A program made the position numbers and the translations under genes. Of a stretch of 9,188 nt of DNA, positions 1 through 5,981 are shown piece by piece. The stretch comes from Benthicola sp039584685 (lineage in GTDB: Bacteria > Gemmatimonadota > Gemmatimonadetes > Palauibacterales > Palauibacteraceae). The stretch spans positions 1 to 9,188 of the forward strand of contig JBDGXI010000087.1 of assembly GCA_039584685.1 (NCBI GenBank). Direction: 5' to 3'. Position 1 is the stretch's first letter. Each line of letters starts with the position of its first letter. Below the pieces are notes generated by a model. That model had not been told where the DNA came from, made no database searches, and was given only the letters and a program-made list of their open reading frames with translations.

Positions 1-1
1 G

Positions 2-109
2 GCCCAGTGGAACGAGATGATGGACGACAAGGATCAGCGGATCGCCCGTCCGCGGCAGATCTACATCGGTTACGACAAGAGGGACTACGTCGGCCTGACC
101 GATCGCTGA
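2..109 (+). CDS. 3' end of an unidentified protein (partial)
   Basis: An open frame enters from the left edge and stops with TGA at 107-109. It gives about 35 residues, rich in charged side chains (Asn-Glu-Met-Met-Asp-Asp-Lys-Asp) and ending PRQIYIGYDKRDYVGLTDR. Third positions are mostly G or C and a strong hairpin follows 27 bases after the stop, which supports this as the real reading frame. The PRQIYIGY stretch resembles the last beta strand of TonB-dependent receptors, which often carry PRQ followed by alternating hydrophobic residues, but the last residue is Arg rather than the usual aromatic one. The family is therefore not assigned. The 5' part lies outside the window. Confidence 0.6.
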   Translation, partial: AQWNEMMDDKDQRIARPRQIYIGYDKRDYVGLTDR

Positions 110-135
110 TCATCACTGCGAATGCAACCTCAAAC

Positions 136-166
136 CGGGGCGGGCCGCTTTCGGCGACCCGCCCCG
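136..166 (+). terminator. GC-rich hairpin, probable terminator
   Basis: Arms GGGGCGGG (137-144) and CCCGCCCC (158-165) pair perfectly, extended by C136-G166. A small inner CCG/CGG stem lies at 145-154. The hairpin starts 27 bases after the stop of the partial gene at the left edge. No clear T-run follows, so it may be an imperfect intrinsic terminator or an mRNA-stabilising stem. Confidence 0.55.
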
Positions 167-169
167 TCG

Positions 170-424
170 TGTACCTGGCGGTCCTGGTGGCCCACTGGAG
201 TCGGCGGCCGCTGGTGGTTTACCGGTCTGTGGAACTGGATCGATGCCAGCGACCCTATCATATCCCTGCGGATCAACGAGCAGGTGTTCATCCAGCGCTA
301 CAACGTCGTGGCGCTTGACGCCTCCTGTCTTCCGATGCGGAACATCCGGTTTACCGGGGAGGTCGGGTTCGACACCGAGATCGACAACTTCCGACTCGTG
401 CTCGGCGTCGTGTCGGCGTTCTGA
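170..424 (+). pseudogene. Remnant of a possible outer-membrane barrel protein (C-terminal part)
   Basis: A frame ending with TGA at 422-424 encodes a plausible protein C-terminus, best from about 199 on: it contains ASDPIISLRINEQVF, then RNIRFTGEVGFDTEID, and ends FRLVLGVVSAF. G or C sits at about 86% of third positions from 199 to 424, as expected for real coding sequence here. The alternating hydrophobic pattern with a terminal Phe is typical of the last strands of outer-membrane beta barrels. The left limit given is approximate. The nearest in-frame ATG (122) would put the upstream terminator-like hairpin inside the gene and adds a Trp/Arg-rich stretch that does not look like a signal peptide. 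I see no ribosome binding site. It is most likely a decayed or truncated gene; a small intact protein of unknown function is the alternative. Confidence 0.4.
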
Positions 425-439
425 GGAACGGACAAGCCG

Positions 440-1000
440 TCAGCCTTCGGCCAGCCCCCGTTCGGAGACCGCCCGCACCATGTCTGATGAGCTGACGAGG
501 CCGACGAGCTCGCCTCCATCGTCCACCACGAGGATCCGGTGTACCGCGGCGAGGAGCATGATCCGCGCCGCTTCCTGGACCGCGGCCCCCGGGGGGAGCG
601 AGACGACCGAGCCCGTCATCACGCTGCCGACCGTGGCCTCGGCCATGCGATTCCATTCCGGGCTGTCGCTCTCGAACCTCTCGAGAACGTCTGCGCCCGA
701 ATCGTCCCACATCTCGGTGAAGTAGAGTCCCGGCTCACTCTCGTCGGAGCCATCAATGAGGGGCAGGGTTTCGATTTCTCCCCACTCCGCCTGGCCTTCT
801 CGTTGCCGCGGAGATCCAGGGTTGGTGGTCTCGAACTCGACGAGATCGGTGGTGGATATGACGCCCACCAGCTCGCGACCCGAGACCACCGGGGCGCCGC
901 TGATGCCCTGCGCGGCGAACACGCGTGCCAGCTCCTGCAAGGTGAGATCCGGACTCACCGTGACGAGCTCTTTCGTCATGATGTCGCTGATCGGTACCAT
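440..1000 (-). CDS. Two-CBS-domain protein
   Basis: This 186-residue protein carries two CBS domains, which form an adenosine-nucleotide-binding regulatory pair (Bateman module). CBS1 spans residues about 1-55 (starts VPISDIMTKELVTVSPD, ends LVGVISTTDLVEF) and CBS2 about 120-181 (starts VGSVMTGSVVSLPP, ends LVGLVSSSDMVRAV). Between them lies an acidic insert of about 65 residues with several Trp. No catalytic domain is attached, so it is a stand-alone sensor or modulator, probably cytosolic. The ATG is preceded by GAGGGGGA about 8-9 bases upstream, a good ribosome binding site. It lies downstream of the SDR gene on the same strand, 106 bases away, but a terminator-like stem lies between them, so it may have its own promoter. 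The partner it regulates cannot be told from the sequence. Confidence 0.93.
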   Translation of the reverse strand: MVPISDIMTKELVTVSPDLTLQELARVFAAQGISGAPVVSGRELVGVISTTDLVEFETTNPGSPRQREGQAEWGEIETLPLIDGSDESEPGLYFTEMWDDSGADVLERFESDSPEWNRMAEATVGSVMTGSVVSLPPGAAVQEAARIMLLAAVHRILVVDDGGELVGLVSSSDMVRAVSERGLAEG

Positions 1001-1033
1001 CTGCGCGTCCCCCTCGGTTCACGTCCCCGCACA

Positions 1034-1047
1034 GGTCCGGGCGGACC
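1034..1047. promoter_or_regulatory. Perfect dyad upstream of the CBS gene
   Basis: GGTCCG-GG-CGGACC is a perfect inverted repeat of two 6-base arms around GG, lying 34-47 bases before the CBS-protein start. The position suits an operator or a 5'-UTR stem. No clear promoter boxes could be placed around it, so the role is inferred. Confidence 0.3.
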
Positions 1048-1084
1048 CCAGCAACTCTACTTCTGCACCAACAAATATACCCCG

Positions 1085-1100
1085 GCGCGGGCGGCCGCGC
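1085..1100 (-). terminator. Probable terminator of the SDR gene
   Basis: Arms GCGCGG (1085-1090) and CCGCGC (1095-1100) form a hairpin with a four-base loop, beginning 7 bases after the SDR stop codon on the minus strand. It is followed on that strand by CGGGG and then TATATTTGTT, a weak T-rich tract. This would separate the SDR transcript from the CBS gene, perhaps incompletely. Confidence 0.45.
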
Positions 1101-1106
1101 AGAGGG

Positions 1107-1853
1107 CTACAGCTGGCCGAGGCCTCCTGAGACGGGGAGCTCGGAGCCCGTGATGTAAGAGGAGTCGTCAGACGCCAGGAACACGGCCGCGCGGGCGATC
1201 TCGTCTGGCGTTCCAAGCCTCCCCAGCGGGACCTGGGCCTCGAGGCCTCGTTTGAGCTCCTCGACCTGGCCCGCCGTCATGTGCAGGCGGTCGAAGATGG
1301 GGGTGTCGATGATTCCCGGGCTCAGGGCGTTCACCCGAATGCCGCGTGGCTGGAGTTCCGCCGCCAGACTGCGCGCGAGCGAGCGGACGGCGGCCTTCGT
1401 CGCGGCGTACACGGCAAGCCCGGGAACCCCCGATTCGTTGATCGTCGAGGTCACCAGGATGACGGAAGCTCCATCGCGCAGGAGGGGCAAGGCCCGCTGA
1501 ACGGTGAAGAAGGTCCCGCGGAAATTGACGTCGCTCATGCGGTCGAAGAAATCGGGCGTGGTTGCCTCGAGCGCGGCCGAGCGATACACACCGGCGTTGA
1601 CTACGAGCACATCCAGACCGCCGAAGTCCGACTCGATCTCGGCGTAGAACCGGTCCAGGTCCTCGAGGTTGGAGATGTCGCCCCGGGTCGCGACGGTGCC
1701 CGGGCCCAGGTCGGCTGCGGCGGCCTGGAGAGTTCCGAGGTCACGGCCGAGGATGGCGAGCTTCGCCCCCTCGTCCCTGAACGCCCGCGCTATCGCGAGG
1801 CCGATTCCGCTGTTTCCACCGGTTATGGCGGCGTGGGTGTTCGCCAGGCGCAT
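1107..1853 (-). CDS. Classical SDR-family NAD(P)-dependent oxidoreductase
   Basis: This 248-residue protein has the normal length of a classical short-chain dehydrogenase/reductase. The cofactor motif TGGNSGIG is at residues 11-18, NAG at 86-88, and the catalytic tetrad is N110, S136, Y149 and K153 (YAATK). The PG motif at 179-180 and the C-terminal ITGSELPVSGG are typical of the FabG/3-oxoacyl reductase-like branch. R37 at the end of beta-2 (LGRD) suggests NADP(H), by family analogy. It will oxidise or reduce an alcohol/ketone pair; the substrate cannot be read from sequence. It starts with ATG at 1853. The only purine-rich stretch upstream (GAGGA) is 14 bases away, so the ribosome binding site is weak. 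It is divergent from the aldehyde dehydrogenase unit across a 245-base spacer that carries a direct repeat. Confidence 0.92.
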   Translation of the reverse strand: MRLANTHAAITGGNSGIGLAIARAFRDEGAKLAILGRDLGTLQAAAADLGPGTVATRGDISNLEDLDRFYAEIESDFGGLDVLVVNAGVYRSAALEATTPDFFDRMSDVNFRGTFFTVQRALPLLRDGASVILVTSTINESGVPGLAVYAATKAAVRSLARSLAAELQPRGIRVNALSPGIIDTPIFDRLHMTAGQVEELKRGLEAQVPLGRLGTPDEIARAAVFLASDDSSYITGSELPVSGGLGQL

Positions 1854-2098
1854 ATGCCGTGTACCAGTCCTCAGCAGTTGTCAGTGACGTCGAACGAAGG
1901 CATACCCCCACATCCTTCCTGACCGTCTTCCTGACCGCAAGGTTCGGGTGAACGGGACACACGAGAGACACGTGGCCGTGAGTATTGCGGCGCGGATACC
2001 GCTGATTATGTTGCGATGTCCCCCGTGAAGACGGCCCCCTGGGACTCACGGTCGTGCGATTCACGTATTCCTATCGAGCACGCGAAAACCGGACCGCG
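1854..2098. other. Divergent intergenic region without a gene
   Basis: These 245 bases separate the minus-strand SDR gene from the plus-strand aldehyde dehydrogenase unit and must hold the promoters for both. No convincing open frame was found on either strand. I could not place good -35/-10 pairs. The clearest structure is the tandem repeat at 1915-1937. Confidence 0.6.
1915..1937. repeat. Two 11-bp direct repeats at 12-bp period
   Basis: CTTCCTGACCG occurs at 1915-1925 and again at 1927-1937, separated by a single T. On the minus strand it reads CGGTCAGGAAG twice, lying 62-84 bases upstream of the SDR start. Tandem sites about one helical turn apart are typical of activator or response-regulator binding, so this is a candidate control site for the SDR gene. 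Confidence 0.4.
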
Positions 2099-2212
2099 AT
2101 GACAACAGTATCGGTCGTTCTACCCGCTTACAACGAAGCCTCGTGCATCGGGACGCTACTCGATCGCGTCCGTGACTTGCTCGAGCCGGCAGACGAGCCT
2201 ACGGCCCGGTGA
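2099..2212 (+). pseudogene. Glycosyltransferase family 2 N-terminal stub (37 codons)
   Basis: An ATG at 2099 opens a 37-codon frame beginning MTTVSVVLPAYNEA, with a first helix CIGTLLDRVRDLL, and stopping with TGA at 2210-2212. The start is the classic first beta strand and nucleotide-sugar-binding PAYNE motif of GT-A fold family 2 glycosyltransferases, which are normally 220 residues or more. Everything after the first helix is missing, including the DxD motif, and no frame of the following DNA continues the fold because it encodes the aldehyde dehydrogenase. The stop overlaps the next start as GTGA (2209-2212), so translating the stub could deliver ribosomes to the dehydrogenase. G or C at third positions is about 67%, lower than in the neighbours, which fits relaxed selection. 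There is no strong ribosome binding site before the ATG. It may be a deletion remnant kept as a leader peptide. Confidence 0.6.
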
Positions 2213-3768
2213 GCCTGGCCCTGGTGGTTCGGCGCGTACAGGAGCTGCTCCCGCTCGCCACGCTGACCCCCGGGGAGCACGAGACTGCCACGATCTGCAC
2301 CCCTCTCACCGGCGAACTGTTGACCGATCTTCCGCTGGCCGGCCCGGCCGACCTGGACCACGCGGTCCAGACCGCACGTGCCGCGCAGAGCGAATGGGCG
2401 ACGGTCCCGGTTTCGGATCGCTCGGCTATCCTGCGGCGCTTCCGGGCCCGGCTCCTGGACCGTCCCGATGACCTCCTCGACGTCCTGCAGGTCGAAACCG
2501 GCAAGACTCGCCGGCATGCTTTCGAGGAGCTGGCCGATGTCGCGTTCGTGGCCGCCTACTACGCACGTGTTGCGGGCCGGTTGCTGAGGCCGCGGAAACG
2601 AAGGGGTGCCATCCCGGGTCTCACCCGGACTTTCGAGGTGAGGCACCCGCGCGGAGTCGTCGGAGTGATCGCCCCATGGAACTACCCGCTGGTCCTGGCG
2701 GTGTCCGACTCCCTACCTGCCATCCTGGCCGGGAACGCGGTCATCGTGAAGCCGGACCTCCAGACGACACATACGGCGCTGGCCGCCCTCGAGATCCTGC
2801 TCGAGGTCGGGTTGCCGGCCGGCGTATTCCAGGTCGTCCCTGGCGATGGTCCCGAAGTGGGGGCCGGGCTCGTGGATCGAGTCGATTACGTGTCGTTCAC
2901 CGGCTCGACGGCCACCGGCCGAATCGTTGCCGAGCGGGCGGGCGCGCGGTTGATCGGCTGCTCCCTGGAGCTCGGCGGCAAGAACCCCATGATCGTGCGT
3001 GACGACGCGGATCTCCCCAGAGCCGTGGCCGGTGCCACGCGGGGGAGCTTCGCGAACGCCGGCCAGCTGTGTATCGCGTCGGAGCGCCTGTACGTGCACC
3101 GAGCGGTCTTCGATCTGTTCCTCGCGTCCCTCGTCGAGAAGACGCGCGGTCTGCGGCTCGGAGCGGGGCTCGACTACGAAGCGGACATGGGATCTCTCAC
3201 ATACCAGCACCAGCTGCGCAAGGTAGAGGAGCACGTCCGCGACGCGGTCGAGAAGGGTGCCGTGGTCCACGCGGGGGGCCGGAGGCGGCCCGACATCGGT
3301 CCGCTGTTCTACGAACCCACCGTGCTCACGGCGGTGACGCCGGAGATGCGGGTCTACTCAGAGGAGACGTTCGGTCCGGTGGTCTCAGTGTATCCGTTTT
3401 CGTCCGACGACGAGGCCATCGCGTTCGCCAACGACTCGGGCTACGGCCTGAACGCCAGCGTCTGGTCGGGCGACACGAAGACCGCGCTCCGGTTGGCCCG
3501 CCGGCTCAACGTTGGTACCGTGAATATCAACGAGTCCTACTCAGCCGCCTGGGGATCGGTGGATGCGCCAATGGGCGGGCGGAAGGACTCGGGGACCGGG
3601 AGACGCCACGGCGCCGAGGGCCTCCTCAAGTTCACCGAGTCGCAGACGGTAGCGGTTCAGAGGGGCCTGCCGCTGGACCTGTCCGCTCCCTGGCTCGAGA
3701 AGCGATCGGCCCGCGACGCCGCTCGAATGGTCTTGAAGCGCTTCCGGCCAGGCGGCAGCGCACCCTGA
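2209..3768 (+). CDS. gabD2: Aldehyde dehydrogenase, GabD2-like succinate-semialdehyde dehydrogenase
   Basis: This 519-residue NAD(P)-dependent aldehyde dehydrogenase resembles mycobacterial GabD2 along its whole length (for example RRPDIGPLFYEPTVLT and GRRHGAEGLLKFTESQT). It should oxidise succinate semialdehyde or a related aldehyde to the acid. Key residues are present: PWNYP with N158, K181 in KPD, FTGSTATG (230-237), catalytic base E254 in LELGGKNP, nucleophile C288 in NAGQLCIA, and E386 in EETFGP. The GTG start at 2209 gives the family's usual length, with no strong ribosome binding site. It overlaps the stop of the upstream glycosyltransferase stub by four bases, so coupled translation is likely. 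The next gene, an acyl-reductase-like SDR, follows on the same strand. The true substrate may be another aldehyde supplied by that neighbour; the symbol follows family resemblance. Confidence 0.9.
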   Translation: MSLALVVRRVQELLPLATLTPGEHETATICTPLTGELLTDLPLAGPADLDHAVQTARAAQSEWATVPVSDRSAILRRFRARLLDRPDDLLDVLQVETGKTRRHAFEELADVAFVAAYYARVAGRLLRPRKRRGAIPGLTRTFEVRHPRGVVGVIAPWNYPLVLAVSDSLPAILAGNAVIVKPDLQTTHTALAALEILLEVGLPAGVFQVVPGDGPEVGAGLVDRVDYVSFTGSTATGRIVAERAGARLIGCSLELGGKNPMIVRDDADLPRAVAGATRGSFANAGQLCIASERLYVHRAVFDLFLASLVEKTRGLRLGAGLDYEADMGSLTYQHQLRKVEEHVRDAVEKGAVVHAGGRRRPDIGPLFYEPTVLTAVTPEMRVYSEETFGPVVSVYPFSSDDEAIAFANDSGYGLNASVWSGDTKTALRLARRLNVGTVNINESYSAAWGSVDAPMGGRKDSGTGRRHGAEGLLKFTESQTVAVQRGLPLDLSAPWLEKRSARDAARMVLKRFRPGGSAP

Positions 3769-3788
3769 TGTTCCAGAAGCCGTTCTAG
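3768..3788 (+). other. Six-codon mini-ORF overlapping the dehydrogenase stop
   Basis: The dehydrogenase stop forms TGATG (3766-3770), and its ATG opens a six-codon frame (Met-Phe-Gln-Lys-Pro-Phe, then TAG at 3786-3788). It is in the same frame as the reductase that begins 27 bases later at ATC 3816. It could be an accidental start or a short coupling leader that keeps ribosomes near the next binding site. Nothing beyond the overlap supports expression. Confidence 0.25.
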
Positions 3789-3801
3789 AACAGGAAATCT
3801 C

Positions 3802-3809
3802 GAGAGGAG
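3802..3809 (+). promoter_or_regulatory. Strong ribosome binding site before an ATC start
   Basis: GAGAGGAG is an excellent Shine-Dalgarno sequence; its core AGGAG (3805-3809) ends six bases before ATC at 3816. No ATG, GTG or TTG lies in frame between the TAG at 3786-3788 and the end of the Rossmann motif of the following protein. The site therefore points to initiation at ATC. Confidence 0.7.
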
Positions 3810-3815
3810 CAGCCG

Positions 3816-4907
3816 ATCACCACTCACTTCGTCACCGGCTACCCCGGCTTCCTCGGAGCCCGGCTGCTGCCTCGCGTCCTGGAACGAGATCCGACGGCCC
3901 GTGCCGTGTGTCTGGTGCAGGAGAAGTTCATGGGCGCCGCGCGCGACCGGCTGGACCATCTCCGGCTCGCGGACCCCGCACTGGCGGACCGGGTGCAACT
4001 CATCGGGGGAGACATCACTCGGTCCGATCTGGGGCTCGACGCGGACGGCGCGGGCCGCGCCGGCGAGGCCACCGAGATCTGGCATCTGGCGGCCGTCTAC
4101 GACCTGTCAACGAGCCGCGAGACCGGCCTCCAGGTAAACGTGGCGGGCACCCGCCACGTACTCGAGCTGGCGGCCCGCTGCCCGGATCTCACTCGCCTGC
4201 ACTACGTCAGCACGTGCTACGTCAGCGGTCGCTACGCCGGCGTGTTCGCCGAAGAGGACCTCGAGAAAGGCCAGACGTTCAACAACTTCTACGAAGAGAC
4301 GAAGTTTCTGGCCGAGGTGGAGGTGCGGCAGGCCGCGCGCGGCGGGCTTCCGACGACCGTGTACCGGCCCGCCATCGTCGTTGGTGACAGCCGGACGGGC
4401 GAGACGCAGAAGTACGATGGGCCTTACGTCATCATCCGGTGGGTCCTGCGCCAGCCCTGGATCGCCCTCGTCCCGGTAGTGGGAGACCCGGACGCCACCA
4501 GGGTCAACCTGGTGCCGAGCGACTTCGTCCTCGACGCGATCGTGCACCTGTCGGCGCTACCACACGCCCGCGGCCGGACGTATCAGCTGGCGGATCCCGA
4601 TCCTCTCACGGTGTCCGAGTTGCTGCGCGTGATCGAGCGGGCAACGGGGAAGAAGGTGCGGACGATTCCGCTCCCGAGACGGACGGTGAAGTGGACGATC
4701 GATCGGGTACCTGGCGTGTATCGGGTGACAGGGATTCCGTCGGCCTCGGTGGATTACTTCGCTCATCCCACCCACTACGCGACGCACCAGGCAAGCACGG
4801 ACCTGGCGGGGAGCGGTATCACGGTGCCGGCGTTTGAGTCGTACGCCGAGCAGCTCGTTCGCTACATGCGCGCGCACCCGGAGGGGGACGCCCGCGGCAT
4901 GGTCTGA
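3816..4907 (+). CDS. Extended SDR, acyl/thioester reductase-like (apparent ATC start)
   Basis: Read from ATC at 3816 this is a 363-residue extended SDR resembling the NAD-binding domain of fatty acyl-CoA reductases and carrier-protein thioester reductases. The N-terminal TGYPGFLG (residues 7-14) is the nucleotide-binding loop. GGDI ends at residue 67, HLAAVYDLS starts at 90, the catalytic Ser/Thr is in YVSTCYVSG (about 130-138), YEETK gives Y159 and K163, and YRPAIVVGDSRTGE follows at 183-196. The nearest conventional start, GTG at 3906, would delete the nucleotide-binding loop and give an inactive protein, so ATC with its ideal ribosome binding site is preferred; a sequencing error of ATG is the alternative. 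Family members use NAD(P)H to reduce acyl thioesters or modify lipid-like substrates; the substrate here is unknown. It lies 47 bases after the aldehyde dehydrogenase and is probably in the same operon. Confidence 0.85.
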   Translation: MTTHFVTGYPGFLGARLLPRVLERDPTARAVCLVQEKFMGAARDRLDHLRLADPALADRVQLIGGDITRSDLGLDADGAGRAGEATEIWHLAAVYDLSTSRETGLQVNVAGTRHVLELAARCPDLTRLHYVSTCYVSGRYAGVFAEEDLEKGQTFNNFYEETKFLAEVEVRQAARGGLPTTVYRPAIVVGDSRTGETQKYDGPYVIIRWVLRQPWIALVPVVGDPDATRVNLVPSDFVLDAIVHLSALPHARGRTYQLADPDPLTVSELLRVIERATGKKVRTIPLPRRTVKWTIDRVPGVYRVTGIPSASVDYFAHPTHYATHQASTDLAGSGITVPAFESYAEQLVRYMRAHPEGDARGMV

Positions 4908-4932
4908 GCACGGGGCCTGCCTTCCCTCTGGC

Positions 4933-5889
4933 CTACTCCGGGGGAACCTCGTCCTCAGGCACCTCCGCCGGCCGCCTTTGCAGCCGCGCCAGCCCGATCC
5001 CACCCAGTATCATGACCGTGCCCGCTACCTGGACCCCCGTCGGGACCTCGCCCAGCGTCAGCCAGGCCACGAGCAGGGCCACCACGGGGACCGTGTTGGA
5101 GTAGACGGCCGTCCGGCTGCTTCCCAGGTGACGGATCCCGTAGTACCACAGGATGTAGGCGAGCGCGATGGACAGGGCGCCGCTGAACACGAGCCCACCC
5201 CACGCACCGAGGCTGATCGATCCCCAGTCCTGCGCCGCGAGCGCCGGGGTGGAAACCGCGACCAGTCCGATCGTCCCGGTCCACATGGTGAACGCCGTCA
5301 CCGGCAGAGTGCCGTACTTCTGCACGAAGGGACTGGAGAGCACTGTGTACACGGACCAGGCGAGCGCCGCCGCCAACATGATGAGGTCGCCGCGGATCGT
5401 GTCGGATCCGAAACTGAGTCCCCGGCTGCTTCCCCACAGGATGAGCGCGATGCCGGCGATCGACAGAGCTACTCCGGCCCAACCGGCCCGACTGATCGTC
5501 TCGTGCTTCAAGCCGACCGACAGGACGGTGACGATGAGCGGCACGGTCGAGAGCATCAGCGCCGCGTTGCCGGCCCGCGTCCCGTCGATCCCGTAGATGA
5601 ACAGCGCCTGGTAAGCCACATTGCCGAGCAGGCCCAGACCGACGAGGCGAAGCGCGTCCGTCTTCTCGAACCGGATGCGCGTCCCGGATGCAGCCAGGAA
5701 CAAGGCCAGGACCACGGAGGCGAGGACGAACCGCGTCGAGTTGAACGCCAGCGGGCTGAACTCGCTCAGCGCCGCCTTGACCACGGAGAAGTTGGAGCCC
5801 CAGATGAGGACGAGCAGAACGATCGCGAGATCCGGGGAAAAGCGCCGGCCCTCTTCGCTCATGGGATTCTCGGACTGGGTCTCGCTCAT
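4933..5889 (-). CDS. EamA-family (DMT superfamily) permease
   Basis: This 318-residue inner-membrane protein shows the 5+5 EamA repeat layout. Ten hydrophobic segments lie near residues 20-40, 47-67, 80-100, 106-126, 136-153, 168-186, 198-214, 228-248, 258-280 and 286-303. WGSNF at 30-34 is the EamA signature, and the second repeat has LAWSVYTVLSSPF. The C-terminal tail is short and acidic. Family members export metabolites or amino acids, or import small molecules; the substrate is unknown. I chose ATG 5889 because the frame upstream to a GTG at 5937 is low in hydrophobicity, has no ribosome binding site and would run into the divergent promoter. ATG 5862 is also possible. It is convergent with the reductase (25-base gap) and divergent from the amidohydrolase. 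Confidence 0.9.
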   Translation of the reverse strand: MSETQSENPMSEEGRRFSPDLAIVLLVLIWGSNFSVVKAALSEFSPLAFNSTRFVLASVVLALFLAASGTRIRFEKTDALRLVGLGLLGNVAYQALFIYGIDGTRAGNAALMLSTVPLIVTVLSVGLKHETISRAGWAGVALSIAGIALILWGSSRGLSFGSDTIRGDLIMLAAALAWSVYTVLSSPFVQKYGTLPVTAFTMWTGTIGLVAVSTPALAAQDWGSISLGAWGGLVFSGALSIALAYILWYYGIRHLGSSRTAVYSNTVPVVALLVAWLTLGEVPTGVQVAGTVMILGGIGLARLQRRPAEVPEDEVPPE

Positions 5890-5894
5890 GGACA

Positions 5895-5930
5895 CGCCAC
5901 TCTCACGTGGCGGCGACGCGTCGCGCGACG
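5895..5930. promoter_or_regulatory. Cluster of palindromes in the permease/amidohydrolase spacer
   Basis: Three dyads lie in the 92-base divergent spacer: CGCCAC-tctcac-GTGGCG (5895-5912), CGACGCGTCG (5914-5923) and the perfect 12-mer CGTCGCGCGACG (5919-5930). Their place between two divergent starts suits operator sites for a shared regulator, but GC-rich DNA makes such palindromes common. Confidence 0.3.
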
Positions 5931-5970
5931 CCGGCACACGGTAGTAGCCGAACGGCAGGGAAGGGGCAAG

Positions 5971-5975
5971 AGGAG
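5971..5975 (+). promoter_or_regulatory. Ribosome binding site fixing the amidohydrolase start
   Basis: AGGAG lies six bases before ATG 5982. It selects this ATG over an in-frame GTG at 5907, whose 25 extra codons (Arg/Ala-rich) are not part of the fold. Confidence 0.75.
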
Positions 5976-5981
5976 ATCAAC

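Noticed and set aside
1074..1079. TATATT on the minus strand as a -10 box for the CBS gene
   Set aside because: No matching -35 hexamer at 16-18 bases upstream; the tract is better explained as the tail after the SDR terminator stem.
2128..2646. A 172-codon minus-strand frame across the start of the dehydrogenase gene
   Set aside because: No recognisable motif, and it is antisense to the well-supported glycosyltransferase stub and dehydrogenase.
3069..3767. A long plus-strand frame inside the aldehyde dehydrogenase gene
   Set aside because: Arg/Gly-rich product in a shifted frame of a gene with intact catalytic motifs. Only its last six codons, after the dehydrogenase stop, were kept as a possible mini-ORF.
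4908..4932. A terminator between the convergent reductase and permease genes
   Set aside because: Only a weak GGCC/GGCC pairing and no T-run within 25 bases.
5890..5937. N-terminal extension of the permease to GTG 5937
   Set aside because: No ribosome binding site, polar Arg/Pro/Ser-rich residues outside the fold, and it would cover the divergent palindromes.
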